47,407 bases of DNA from an uncultured Bacteroidia bacterium. GTDB lineage: Bacteria; Bacteroidota; Bacteroidia; Bacteroidales; UBA932. Under the pieces are notes generated by a model, which saw only the letters and a list, made by a program, of their open reading frames with translations, made no database searches and had not been told where the DNA came from. This document shows positions 1 through 11,917 of the stretch, piece by piece. Where the stretch lies: positions 1-47,407 of the forward strand of contig CADAOB010000026.1 of NCBI GenBank assembly GCA_902789445.1, in the 5' to 3' direction. The stretch's first letter is position 1; each line of letters opens with the position of its first letter. The position numbers were made by a program, and so were the translations under genes.

Positions 1-1
1 G

Positions 2-790
2 GAAAAGGCCCTGCCGATCGTGAGCATCCTGACCCTTTCGGCCACCGGCTCCGAAATGGACAGCGGCGGCGTGATCACCAACCTGTCGACCAACGAGAAA
101 CTCGGCCGGCAGGATCCGAAACTGCTGCCGAAGGCCTCCTTCCTCGACCCGACGAACACCTTCACGGTGAGCCCGTACCAGACGGCATGCGGCTCCGCCG
201 ACATCCTTTCGCATATCTTCGAAGTCTATTTCAATATGGATCAGGACCTCTATATGCTCGACTGCTTTATGGAAGGCCTGATGAAGACCGTCATCAAATA
301 TGCGCCCGTCGCCATCAAGGAGCCCGACAACTACGAGGCCCGCGCCAACCTGATGTGGACCTCGAGCTGGGCCATCAACGGCTTCATCGACGGCGGCAAG
401 CAGCTCGCCTGGTCATGCCATCCGATGGAGCACGAATTGTCGGCCTTCTACGACATCACCCACGGCCTGGGTCTGGCCATCCTCACCCCGCGCTGGATGG
501 AATACTGCCTGGACGAAACGACGGTCTCCAAGTATGTGCAGTTCGGCGTGAATGTATTCGGCATCGACCCGACCTTGCCGCCCATGCAGATCGCCCACAA
601 AGCCATCGGCTGCCTGAGCACGTTCCTCTTCGACACGCTTGGTCTCAAGCGGACCCTGCCCGAGGTGGGCATCGGCCGTGAACATTTCGCCACGATGGCC
701 CGCAAAGCTGTCCGCGGCGGTACGCTCCAGGGCTTCAAACCCCTCAAGCAAGCCGACGTCGAAGCTATCTATGAAATGTGTATGAAATAG
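2..790 (+). CDS. Iron-containing alcohol dehydrogenase, YqhD/BdhA type (5' end missing)
   Basis: The reading frame is open from the left edge, so the N-terminal part, including the first half of the Rossmann domain, lies outside the window. The visible 262 codons hold the GSE motif near the start of the nucleotide-binding end. They also hold the metal-binding helical domain: Asp and His in ACGSADILSHIFE, then His in HPMEHELSAFYD and His in ITHGLGLAI. These four ligands are typical of group III alcohol dehydrogenases that bind Fe2+ or Zn2+ and reduce aldehydes with NAD(P)H. A GTG at 20 is internal and is not taken as the start. The last 26 bases overlap the 3' end of the convergent GH3 gene. 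The physiological substrate cannot be read from sequence; butanol dehydrogenase or YqhD-like aldehyde reductase are the closest family names. Confidence 0.9.
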   Translation, partial: EKALPIVSILTLSATGSEMDSGGVITNLSTNEKLGRQDPKLLPKASFLDPTNTFTVSPYQTACGSADILSHIFEVYFNMDQDLYMLDCFMEGLMKTVIKYAPVAIKEPDNYEARANLMWTSSWAINGFIDGGKQLAWSCHPMEHELSAFYDITHGLGLAILTPRWMEYCLDETTVSKYVQFGVNVFGIDPTLPPMQIAHKAIGCLSTFLFDTLGLKRTLPEVGIGREHFATMARKAVRGGTLQGFKPLKQADVEAIYEMCMK

Positions 791-2873
791 CCTGCAACTG
801 GTCGGACCGGCCGCCGTAGAGCAGTTCCCAGTCGCCGGAGAGCGGGACGAGGTCCCGTTGCTCCGGCGACCAGTATAAGAAGGTCTCTTCGGAGAGCGGG
901 AAGACGGCTTCGGCGGTCGCTCCAGCAGGAATCGGCAGTCGCTGGAAACCGCGCAGGCTTTTCAGCGGACCTTCTGCGTCGTCCGGACGGCGGACGTACA
1001 GCTGGACCACTTCGACGCCGTCCCGTTCGCCCGTATTGGTGACCGGGACAATCAGCCGGCGGCCTTCCACCCGGGCCTGTCCGTAGGAAAAACGGGTGTA
1101 GGAGAGACCGTAGCCGAAGGCGTAGAGCGGCTCACCCGTGAAATAACGATAAGTGCGTCCCTGCATGTCGTAAGATTCGTAGTCGGGGAGTTGCGTGGTG
1201 TCGCGGTAGAAGGTCACCGGCAACTTCCCGGAAGGAACGACGTCGCCGAAAAGAATGTCCGCCAGCGCATTGCCGCCCTCTTCGCCCGGATACCAGGCCT
1301 GCAGGATGGCATCGCAGCTTTCCGTCTCGGGAACGAGGCCGACCGCGGAACCGGAGAAATTGACCAACACCACTTTCTTGCCGGCCTCGTGCAGTGTCTG
1401 GAGCAGATGCCGCTGGACCTCCGGCAGTTGGATATCGGTTCGGTCGCCGCCGCGGAAACCGGGGAGGGCGACCTTCATTTCTTCCCCTTCGACCCGCGGC
1501 GAGATGCCGCCGGCGAAGACCACCAGGTCGTAGCCGGCCAGGCTGTCGAGCACCGCTTTTTCCGCCGCCGGATCGACCGCTTCCGCCGTCACGAGCGGGC
1601 AGCCACCCAGGACGAGCAGGTCCGGAATCCGCTCCCGCAGGGCATCGGCCAGCGTGACGGTCTGCTCGGGAATGGCGTTGTAGTTGCCCCAGAGCATCTC
1701 CCGGTCGTCGGAATTGGGCCCGACCAGGGCAATGCGGACGCCTGGATCGAGCGGCAGCAGGTCGCCGTCGTTCTGGAGCAGGACGATGGACTCCTGCGCC
1801 ATCTTGCGGGCCAGGGCCAGGTGGCCGGGCCCTTCCACGATGCCGTCTTCCAGCTTGTCCCAGGGCGTAGGTGCGTTGTCCAGTTCTCCCAGCCGGTAGC
1901 GTGCGGCCAGCAGGCGGACGAGACTGCGGTCCACATCGGCCTCCAGCAGCCGGCCCGAGCGGACGGCTTCGGGGATAGACTGGTAGGAACTGCCGCAGTT
2001 GAGGTCGGTGCCGGTGTGGACGGCCAGGGCCGTAGCTTCGACGGCATTGTCGCTGAAGCCGTGCCGCCCCGCTTCGTAGAAATCCGCGATGGCCCAGCAG
2101 TCGGAGACGACCAGTCCCTTGTAGCCCCATTCACCCCGCAGGATGGTGTTGATCAGATAGTCGTTCGCCCCGCAGGGAACCCCGCGGAAACGGTTGTAGG
2201 CAATCATCACTTCCTCGACTCCGGCGCGGGTCACCAGGTCTTTGAACGCAGGGAGATAGGTTTCGCGCAGGTCGCGCTCGGAGACGCGCGCATCAAAGCT
2301 GTGGCGGTTCCATTCCGGACCGGAATGGACCGCGAAGTGCTTGGCGCAGGCGTGCGCCTTGCGCACCGGCGCGTCGTCCGGCCCCTGGAGCCCGCGCACG
2401 ACGGCCATTCCAAGCCGGCCGGTCAGGTAGGGATCCTCGCCGTAGGTTTCCATCCCGCGCCCCCAGCGGGGGTCGCGGAAGATGTTGATGTTGGGCGTCC
2501 AGAAGGTCAGCCCCTGGTACTGGTCCACGAAGCCGCTTTCCCGGGCTTGCCGGTTTTTCACGCGGGCCTCGTCGCTGACGGCCGTGAAAACTTCATGCAG
2601 CAGCGTTTCGTCGAACGAAGCGGCCATCCCGACAGGCTGGGGAAATACGGTCGCTTTGCCGTTGCGTCCGACGCCGTGCAGGGCCTCGTTCCACCAGTTG
2701 TAGGCCGGAATGCCGGCCTCCGGAATGGGGGCCGAGGGATGCTGCATCAGCGACGCTTTCTGTTCGATGGTCAGCCCGGACACCAGTGCCTGGGCCCGTT
2801 GTTCAGCGGAAGGGGTCTGCGTACAGGCGACGGCCAGCAGCAGGAGGGGCAGAAGGATACCTTGTTTTTTCAT
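765..2873 (-). CDS. Glycoside hydrolase family 3, beta-xylosidase-like lipoprotein
   Basis: 702 residues. It starts with a lipoprotein signal (LLLAVAC, lipidated Cys at residue 17), so it is probably anchored to a membrane on the periplasmic side or exported. The GH3 TIM-barrel contains NIFRDPRWGRG, the KHFAVHSG motif and the nucleophile Asp258 in VVSDCW. The C-terminal alpha/beta sandwich carries an SPRVEGEE segment (Glu462 is the likely acid/base), followed by a fibronectin III-like tail. The NWWNEALHG and ETYGEDPYL motifs resemble GH3 xylan 1,4-beta-xylosidases more than beta-glucosidases, but specificity is inferred. The start ATG is 4 nt downstream of a TATATTTG box. It follows metF on the same strand by 36 nt, and the box suggests its own promoter. 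The 3' end overlaps the alcohol dehydrogenase by 26 nt. Confidence 0.92.
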   Translation of the reverse strand: MKKQGILLPLLLLAVACTQTPSAEQRAQALVSGLTIEQKASLMQHPSAPIPEAGIPAYNWWNEALHGVGRNGKATVFPQPVGMAASFDETLLHEVFTAVSDEARVKNRQARESGFVDQYQGLTFWTPNINIFRDPRWGRGMETYGEDPYLTGRLGMAVVRGLQGPDDAPVRKAHACAKHFAVHSGPEWNRHSFDARVSERDLRETYLPAFKDLVTRAGVEEVMIAYNRFRGVPCGANDYLINTILRGEWGYKGLVVSDCWAIADFYEAGRHGFSDNAVEATALAVHTGTDLNCGSSYQSIPEAVRSGRLLEADVDRSLVRLLAARYRLGELDNAPTPWDKLEDGIVEGPGHLALARKMAQESIVLLQNDGDLLPLDPGVRIALVGPNSDDREMLWGNYNAIPEQTVTLADALRERIPDLLVLGGCPLVTAEAVDPAAEKAVLDSLAGYDLVVFAGGISPRVEGEEMKVALPGFRGGDRTDIQLPEVQRHLLQTLHEAGKKVVLVNFSGSAVGLVPETESCDAILQAWYPGEEGGNALADILFGDVVPSGKLPVTFYRDTTQLPDYESYDMQGRTYRYFTGEPLYAFGYGLSYTRFSYGQARVEGRRLIVPVTNTGERDGVEVVQLYVRRPDDAEGPLKSLRGFQRLPIPAGATAEAVFPLSEETFLYWSPEQRDLVPLSGDWELLYGGRSDQLQAISYTFHR

Positions 2874-2877
2874 AAGC

Positions 2878-2885
2878 CAAATATA
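2878..2885 (-). promoter_or_regulatory. -7 promoter element of the GH3 lipoprotein gene
   Basis: On the minus strand this reads TATATTTG, a match to the Bacteroidota TAnnTTTG -7 element. Only 4 nt separate it from the ATG, which predicts a leaderless or nearly leaderless mRNA. I see no clear -33 TTTG. Confidence 0.6.
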
Positions 2886-2909
2886 CGAAAAAACAGGGAA
2901 ACTGCAGTA

Positions 2910-3832
2910 TCAGAAACAGGCGCGCAGGATTTCGGTGATGTTGCGTGTCTTTCCCATTGTGTAAAAGTGGACGGCGGGGACGCCGTGGGCGATCAGGTCG
3001 CGGCACTGGGCGATACACCAGTCCGTCCCCAGCCGGTAAACCGCCTCCTTGTCGTCTCCGCAACGGCGGACAGCCTCGGTCAGTTCCACGGGGATGTCGA
3101 TCGAGAAACTCTCCGGCAGAAGGGCGACCTGCCGGGCCGTGGAGAGGGGTTTGAGCCCCGGAATGACCGGTACGGTGATGCCGGCCTGCCGGCAGCGGTC
3201 GACGAAGCGGTAGAATACGGCATTGTCGAAGAACAACTGCGTGATGATGACGTCGGCGCCGGCATCCACTTTCCGTTTCAGGTTCTCGATGTCGGTTTCG
3301 AGGTTGGCCGCCTCGAAATGTTTTTCCGGATAGGCTCCTACGCCAATGCAGAACGAGGCGCCGTTGTCCTGCTCGAAACGGCGGATGGCCGCCACCAGTT
3401 CGTCGGCGTGTGCAAAGCCGGCCGGATCCGGCGTGAAACGCTTTTCTCCCGTAAGCGAGTCGCCGCGCAGGGCCATCACATTTTCGATGCCCATGAATTG
3501 GAGATCCTGCAACAGCATTTCCGTCTCGTGTGCGGATGTGCCGCCGCAGATCAGATGCGGGACCACTTCCACGTCGTAGTGCGACTGGATGGCCGCGCAG
3601 ACCGCCACGGCACTTACGCGGCTGCGGACGATGCGGCGCCGGTAACTGCCGTCGGGCTGCGGCTCGTAGCGGACTTCGTCGCGGTGCGTGGTCACGTTGA
3701 TGTACCGCGGAGCGAATTCCATCAGAGGCGCGATGCCGGAGAGGAGTTCATCCTTGCTGATCCCGGTCGGCGGAGGGACGATTTCGATGGAAGGGAAGGG
3801 GGTGGACCCGTTCCGGAGCATTTCAGTGATTT

Positions 3833-3836
<4 letters not shown>
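2910..3836 (-). CDS. metF: 5,10-methylenetetrahydrofolate reductase
   Basis: 308 residues, near the usual bacterial length of about 300. The enzyme reduces methylene-tetrahydrofolate to 5-methyl-tetrahydrofolate with FAD as cofactor, supplying the methyl group used by MetH. Visible family features are the N-terminal IEIVPPP segment (catalytic Glu of the EFFPP-type motif), NVTTHR, the HLICGG motif in the middle, ALRGD, and the C-terminal VPAVHFYTMGK. The start ATG overlaps the 3' end of metH by 4 nt, so the two are almost certainly translated from one mRNA with metH first. The gene ends 36 nt before the next gene on the same strand. Confidence 0.95.
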
Positions 3837-7270
<3,434 letters not shown>

Positions 7271-7274
7271 GACG

Positions 7275-7282
7275 CAAATGTA
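7275..7282 (-). promoter_or_regulatory. -7 promoter element of metH
   Basis: The minus strand reads TACATTTG, fitting TAnnTTTG, 4 nt before the chosen GTG start. The position supports that start over the upstream ATG and suggests a leaderless metH-metF mRNA. No matching -33 element was found. Confidence 0.5.
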
Positions 7283-7345
7283 CAATAATTGTCGGACGCA
7301 GGTTCCTTCTTTTTGGCGCAATCCCTGCGCAGGTCGGCCGGCACC

Positions 7346-8329
7346 TTATTCGGAAAGGAGTCCGGCTACGGTATCGTAGATCTCCGCACCGCGCAGGCCC
7401 CGGGCGACGATGGTCCCGTCCGGACCGAAAAGAATCAGGTGGGGGATGGCGTTGATGCCGTACAGTTCCTGCGGGATCTTGCCACCGTCAAGGATCTGGT
7501 GCCAGGGCATATCGAGTTTCGAGAGGGCGTCGAGCGTGTCTTCCCGCTTGTCGCTGACGGCGATGCTCACCACATCGAAGCGGTCGCCGTGGAACGCTTC
7601 CCAGGTCTTCTTGATCTGCGGCATTTCGGCCTTGCAGGGACCGCACCAGGAGGCCCAGTGGTCGAGCAGGATATAGCGGCCGCGGCCCACATAGTCCGAC
7701 AGACGGACGTCGCTGCCATCGGGATTCCCGCCGCTAACCAGATAGTCGGTAAAGGCTTGTCCGACTGCCGTCCGGCTCTGGATCTGGATGGCTTCATACG
7801 CCTTGCGGACGAGGGAGAACTGTTGGATCTGCGGATCCAGCAGGCGGTAGCCGGCCATGAACCGGGCGGTATCCACGTGGGCGAGGTCTTCCAGGGCCAG
7901 GCCGCCGACGAGATTGTCGCGGTTGGCCCGGACGACCGAGTCGGCCAGCGCGGCCTTCTCGGCCCGCTGCAGACGGCTGTAGCCGTAGAAACGGCTGTGG
8001 AAGTCGTTGTAGGCGTCCACCATCGGCGTTCCGGACTCGGTGCGCTCATCGATGTCGGCCGTGACGGTTCCCGGTTCGAGGATGAACCGGACGCGCTCCT
8101 TGCCGCGGCCCACGTATGCATAGGTGGGCGAATCGATTGTTCCCTTGAAAGAGAACTGTCCGTCCTGGACCGTGGTCACGCCCAGCGTGTCACCGGCCTC
8201 CAGGTCGATGAGCCAGACTTCCGTTCCGTTATCGGCCGTGTATCGGCCGTTGATCGAATAATGCCGGTCCGTGCAGGAGAGGCAGAGCAGGCAGAGGGCG
8301 GCGGCGAGCCCGATTCTTTTTATGCGCAT
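7346..8329 (-). CDS. TlpA-like thioredoxin-fold lipoprotein with DUF4369-type N-terminus
   Basis: 327 residues. The N-terminus is a lipoprotein signal ending CLLCLSC. Residues about 25-110 resemble the beta-rich DUF4369 domain common in Bacteroidota (SINGRYTADNGTEVWL and FKGTIDSPTYAYVG). The C-terminal third is an AhpC/TSA-thioredoxin domain with the redox motif WASWCGPC near residues 223-230 and a cis-Pro region at NAIPHLIL. Such proteins are membrane-tethered periplasmic thiol-disulfide oxidoreductases, used in cytochrome c maturation or protein repair; the partner is unknown. It ends 25 nt before the open reading extension upstream of metH, with which it is co-directional. Its promoter TAACTTCG lies 20 nt upstream. 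Confidence 0.88.
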   Translation of the reverse strand: MRIKRIGLAAALCLLCLSCTDRHYSINGRYTADNGTEVWLIDLEAGDTLGVTTVQDGQFSFKGTIDSPTYAYVGRGKERVRFILEPGTVTADIDERTESGTPMVDAYNDFHSRFYGYSRLQRAEKAALADSVVRANRDNLVGGLALEDLAHVDTARFMAGYRLLDPQIQQFSLVRKAYEAIQIQSRTAVGQAFTDYLVSGGNPDGSDVRLSDYVGRGRYILLDHWASWCGPCKAEMPQIKKTWEAFHGDRFDVVSIAVSDKREDTLDALSKLDMPWHQILDGGKIPQELYGINAIPHLILFGPDGTIVARGLRGAEIYDTVAGLLSE

Positions 8330-8349
8330 GATTTTCTGTTTTCCGGCTA

Positions 8350-8357
8350 CGAAGTTA
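8350..8357 (-). promoter_or_regulatory. -7-like element of the TlpA-like gene
   Basis: The minus strand reads TAACTTCG, one base from TAnnTTTG, 20 nt before the ATG. It is divergent from the GH3 promoter at 8367-8398. Confidence 0.4.
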
Positions 8358-8366
8358 ATAAATCTG

Positions 8367-8398
8367 TTTGGAAAGCAGGCGATTTATGCGTAAGTTTG
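8367..8398 (+). promoter_or_regulatory. Consensus Bacteroidota promoter for the GH3 beta-glucosidase gene
   Basis: TTTG at 8367-8370, a 20-nt spacer, then TAAGTTTG at 8391-8398. Both elements and the spacing match the consensus of the primary sigma factor of Bacteroidota. It predicts transcription from about 8403 and a leader of about 125 nt before the ATG at 8531. Confidence 0.65.
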
Positions 8399-8415
8399 TT
8401 AACGGAAAACAAAAA

Positions 8416-8439
8416 CCCCTGCCGGCTTACGGACAGGGG
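8416..8439 (-). terminator. GC-rich hairpin; minus-strand terminator-like, or 5' leader hairpin of the GH3 gene
   Basis: CCCCTG at 8416-8421 pairs with CAGGGG at 8434-8439. CCG pairs with CGG inside, with one unpaired A and the loop GCTTA. On the minus strand the stem is followed by TTTTTGTTTT, the layout of an intrinsic terminator, which could stop antisense transcription before the tlpA-like promoter. On the plus strand it would lie near the 5' end of the GH3 leader. Which role is real cannot be told from sequence. Confidence 0.4.
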
Positions 8440-8530
8440 TATTGCCAAAAAAACTTACCAAAACACTTAAATTTTCTACGACAAAGGTCGGGAGATTCCC
8501 GTAAATGGTCAATCCTCATTTCTTGGTATT

Positions 8531-10873
8531 ATGAAAAAAATCCTGTGCTTTATGACTGCCGTGCTTTGCACGTTATCCCTGTCCGCCCAGCCGAAGCTGA
8601 AGGCTGACAATATCGATGAAGTTCTCCGGGCGATGACCCTCGAGGAGAAGGCGACGCTGCTGGTGGGTGCGCGCCGCAGCGAAATGTCGGCGGCTGAAAT
8701 CACCGCATTCGACCAGAATACCGTGCCGGGCGCTGCCGGTACGACACGCGCCATTCCCCGGCTCGGCATTCCGCTGACCGTCCTGGCCGACGGCCCGGCC
8801 GGCCTGCGCATCAGCCCGACCCGCGAAGGCACGGACAAGACCTTCTATTGCACAGGATTCCCGGTCGGTACGGTCATGGCCTCGATGTGGAATCCGGTTC
8901 TTGTGGAGCAACTGACCACCGCGATGGGGCAGGAGGTCAAGGAGTACGGCGTGGACGTCCTCCTGGCGCCCGGCCTGAACCTGCACCGCAATCCGCTCTG
9001 CGGCCGCAACTTCGAGTATTTCTCCGAAGATCCGTTGCTGACCGGCCGGACGGCCGCCGCCTATGTGAAGGGCGTGCAAAGCAACGGCGTAGGTGTGAGC
9101 ATCAAGCATTTCGCCGCCAACAATCAGGAGACCAACCGCCTGCACGGCGATTCCCGGGTCAATGTGCGGGCGCTGCGCGAGCTCTATCTCAAGGGCTTTG
9201 AAATCGCGGTGCGCGAGGCGGATCCCTGGACCGTGATGTCCTCGTACAACCGGCTGAACGGTCCTTTTACCCAGCAGAACAAGGAATTGCTGACCACGGT
9301 CCTGCGGGACGAATGGGGCTTCGGCGGCATCGTGATGACCGACTGGGGCAACAAGGCCGGGACGGTCGATGCCGTCAAGGCTGGCAACGACCTGATGGAA
9401 CCGGGCGCGCAGTCCGAAATCGACCGCATCGTTGCCGGGGTCAAAGAAGGCCGCATTTCGCAGGAGGAACTTGACCGGAATGTGCGCCGGATGCTGGAGT
9501 ACATCGTCCGCACGCCGCGTTTCCAAGGCTACAGGTTCAGCAACAAACCCGATCTGAAAGCCCATGCGGAACTAGTCCGTTCCGCGGCGCCGGAAGGCAT
9601 GGTCCTGTTGGAAAACAAGGGCGTGCTGCCGCTGGAAGGTGTGAAGAAAGTGGCGCTCTACGGCATCGGTGCATACGATTTCATTGCCGGCGGCACCGGC
9701 TCCGGCAATGTGAACAAAGCCTATGTCCGCAGTATCGCCGATGGCTTCAAGGCCCACGGTGTGGCCGTGGACAAGGACCTGGAAGACTGGTATCAGTCCT
9801 ATCTGGCCTATATGAAGGCGGAACGCCGCGTCAATGGCGGGGGCGGCGTCCTGCTGGGTTCGACCGTCATCCCGGAGGTGGAAGTTTCCCGCGCCCTGAT
9901 TGAACGCAAGGCGGCAGACAGTGATGTCGCGGTGCTGACAATCTCCCGCAATGCCGGCGAAGGTGCGGACCGGATGGCGGCCGACGGCGACTGGTCGCTG
10001 ACCGGGCAGGAACGCGAAATGCTCCAAAACCTGGCCGACGTCTGCCACCAGGCCGGCAAGAAGCTGGTGGTCGTCCTGAATATCGGCGGCGTCATCGAGA
10101 CGGCTTCCTGGAAACACATTCCCGACGCCATCCTGCTGGCCTGGACGCCGGGGCAGGAGGGCGGCCTGGCCGTGGCCGATGTGCTCTGCGGCGCGGTCAA
10201 TCCTTCCGGAAAACTGCCGATGACCTTCCCGGTGGCCTATTTCGACATCCCTTCTTCAGCCAACTTTCCGTCCCATTTCGACAGGGCCGGCCGGAGCAAC
10301 GTCTCTTCGGTCCCGAATAGTGGGAAAGCGCCTGTCAAAGACATCGATTATACGGACTACGCCGAAGGTATCTGGGTCGGCTACCGCTATTTCGCCACAG
10401 CCGCTGTACCGGTGTCCTATCCGTTCGGCTATGGCCTGAGCTACACGACGTTCGCCTATTCGAAGCCGACCGTCAAAGTCGATAAGGCCGGGAATGTGAC
10501 GGCTACGGTCACCGTCACCAATACCGGTAAGGTCGCCGGCAAGGAAATCGTCGAACTTTATGTCTCGGCGCCGGACGGCGGGCTTGTCAAGCCGGTCTGC
10601 GAACTGAAAGCTTTCGCCAAGACGGAATCCCTTGCCCCGGGCGCCTCGGAGACGGTGACGATGACCATCGATCCGTACACGCTGGCCTCCTTCAACGAAG
10701 AGACCTCGGCCTGGGAGACCGCTGCCGGAAACTACCTGCTGCACTTCGGCACTTCTTCGACGGACATCCGGGCAACGGCCTCCTTCAAACGGGCCAAGCC
10801 GCAGACCTGGCCGGTCCACCGTGTCCTGCTCCCGGCGGAACCCGTCAAGGAGATTCCCATGAAGAGACTTTGA
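8531..10873 (+). CDS. Glycoside hydrolase family 3, beta-glucosidase-like, secreted
   Basis: 780 residues with a Sec signal peptide ending in LSLSAQ, so periplasmic or outer-membrane associated. The GH3 barrel shows LADGPAGLRI, KHFAANNQE and the nucleophile Asp271 in IVMTDW. The second domain begins near residue 335 with PEGMVLLENKGVLPL and has a likely acid/base Glu477 in NAGEGADR, then WTPGQEGG and PSGKLPMTFP. A fibronectin III-like domain closes the protein after FGYGLSYTTF. The motifs fit the beta-glucosidase branch of GH3 rather than the xylosidase branch seen at 765-2873, so the two are not recent duplicates. It has a strong promoter and a long leader. The next gene, pfkA, begins 63 nt later with its own -7-like box. 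Confidence 0.92.
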   Translation: MKKILCFMTAVLCTLSLSAQPKLKADNIDEVLRAMTLEEKATLLVGARRSEMSAAEITAFDQNTVPGAAGTTRAIPRLGIPLTVLADGPAGLRISPTREGTDKTFYCTGFPVGTVMASMWNPVLVEQLTTAMGQEVKEYGVDVLLAPGLNLHRNPLCGRNFEYFSEDPLLTGRTAAAYVKGVQSNGVGVSIKHFAANNQETNRLHGDSRVNVRALRELYLKGFEIAVREADPWTVMSSYNRLNGPFTQQNKELLTTVLRDEWGFGGIVMTDWGNKAGTVDAVKAGNDLMEPGAQSEIDRIVAGVKEGRISQEELDRNVRRMLEYIVRTPRFQGYRFSNKPDLKAHAELVRSAAPEGMVLLENKGVLPLEGVKKVALYGIGAYDFIAGGTGSGNVNKAYVRSIADGFKAHGVAVDKDLEDWYQSYLAYMKAERRVNGGGGVLLGSTVIPEVEVSRALIERKAADSDVAVLTISRNAGEGADRMAADGDWSLTGQEREMLQNLADVCHQAGKKLVVVLNIGGVIETASWKHIPDAILLAWTPGQEGGLAVADVLCGAVNPSGKLPMTFPVAYFDIPSSANFPSHFDRAGRSNVSSVPNSGKAPVKDIDYTDYAEGIWVGYRYFATAAVPVSYPFGYGLSYTTFAYSKPTVKVDKAGNVTATVTVTNTGKVAGKEIVELYVSAPDGGLVKPVCELKAFAKTESLAPGASETVTMTIDPYTLASFNEETSAWETAAGNYLLHFGTSSTDIRATASFKRAKPQTWPVHRVLLPAEPVKEIPMKRL

Positions 10874-10899
10874 AACGCCCTGGAACAAGAATTTTTTTC

Positions 10900-10907
10900 T
10901 ATCTTCG
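10900..10907 (+). promoter_or_regulatory. -7-like element of pfkA
   Basis: TATCTTCG, one base from TAnnTTTG, 29 nt before the pfkA ATG. It follows a T-rich tract after the GH3 stop codon. Confidence 0.4.
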
Positions 10908-10936
10908 CGACTTGGTTGAAATAAAACTGCGAAACG

Positions 10937-11917
10937 ATGAAAGCGATTCAGTCTATCGGCGTTCTGACCTCCGGCGGTGATTCCCCCGGCATGAATGCCG
11001 CCATCCGTGCGGTCACCCGCTCCGCGATTTTTGCGGGTTGGAAAGTCTATGGCATCTACCGGGGCTATGAAGGCCTGATCAACGGAGAGATCAAAGAGTT
11101 TACCAGCGAATCGGTGAGCAACGTCATCCAACGGGGCGGCACCATCCTCAAGACCGCCCGCAGTAAGGAATTCATGACGGAAGAGGGGCGCGCCAAGGCC
11201 TATGAGAACCTGCGTCGGCACCATATCGACGCGCTGGTTGTCATCGGCGGCAACGGCTCGCTCTCCGGCGCCCAGGAACTGGCCCGGGAACACGACATCC
11301 GGATCATCGGCCTGCCCGGCACGATCGACAACGACCTCTACGGCACCGATTCGACCATCGGCTACGACACGGCGCTCAATACCATCGTGGACTGCGTGGA
11401 CAAGATCCGCGACACCGCCACCTCGCACGACCGCATCTTCTTCGTTGAGGTGATGGGACGCGATGCCGGCTTCCTGGCGCAGAACAGCGCCATTGCCGCC
11501 GGCGCGGAGGCAGCCATCATTCCCGAAGACCGCACGGACATCGACCAACTGGCCCAGTTCATCGGCCGGGGCATCCGCAAGAGCAAGAACAGTTCCATCG
11601 TCCTGGTTTCGGAGAGCAAGAAAGACGGCGGTGCGATGCACTATGCCGAGCGCGTCCGCAAGGAATATCCCCAGTACGATGTTCGCGTCACCATTCTGGG
11701 CCATCTGCAGCGCGGCGGCCGTCCGTCGGCATACGACCGGATCCTGGCATCCCGCCTGGGCGTAGCGGCCGTCGAAGCCCTCAAGGAAGGACAGCGCAAC
11801 ATCATGATCGGCATCAAGAACGACCAGGTGGTCTATGTGCCCATCAGCAAGGCTGTCAAGATCGACAAGCCCATCGATCCGGAGCTGATCAACGTCCTTA
11901 CCGTTCTATCGATTTGA
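10937..11917 (+). CDS. pfkA: ATP-type 6-phosphofructokinase
   Basis: 326 residues, close to the 320 of bacterial PfkA. It phosphorylates fructose 6-phosphate to fructose 1,6-bisphosphate in glycolysis. The glycine-rich [13 protein letters not shown] (ATP site) is near residues 12-24. PGTIDND carries the catalytic Asp131 (E. coli Asp127), and VEVMGR contributes to the sugar phosphate site. The ATP-versus-pyrophosphate signature region reads GGNGS near residue 105, where E. coli has GGDGS. The Ser argues for ATP use, while the Asn in place of the Mg-ATP Asp is a departure from E. coli that I cannot rank against close relatives. The last 20 nt overlap the convergent MscS gene. Confidence 0.93.
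   Translation: MKAIQSIGVLTSGGDSPGMNAAIRAVTRSAIFAGWKVYGIYRGYEGLINGEIKEFTSESVSNVIQRGGTILKTARSKEFMTEEGRAKAYENLRRHHIDALVVIGGNGSLSGAQELAREHDIRIIGLPGTIDNDLYGTDSTIGYDTALNTIVDCVDKIRDTATSHDRIFFVEVMGRDAGFLAQNSAIAAGAEAAIIPEDRTDIDQLAQFIGRGIRKSKNSSIVLVSESKKDGGAMHYAERVRKEYPQYDVRVTILGHLQRGGRPSAYDRILASRLGVAAVEALKEGQRNIMIGIKNDQVVYVPISKAVKIDKPIDPELINVLTVLSI

Noticed and set aside
7271-7345. Cobalamin riboswitch upstream of metH
   Set aside because: The gap is too short and lacks the B12-box pattern; a -7 element lies 4 nt before the start.
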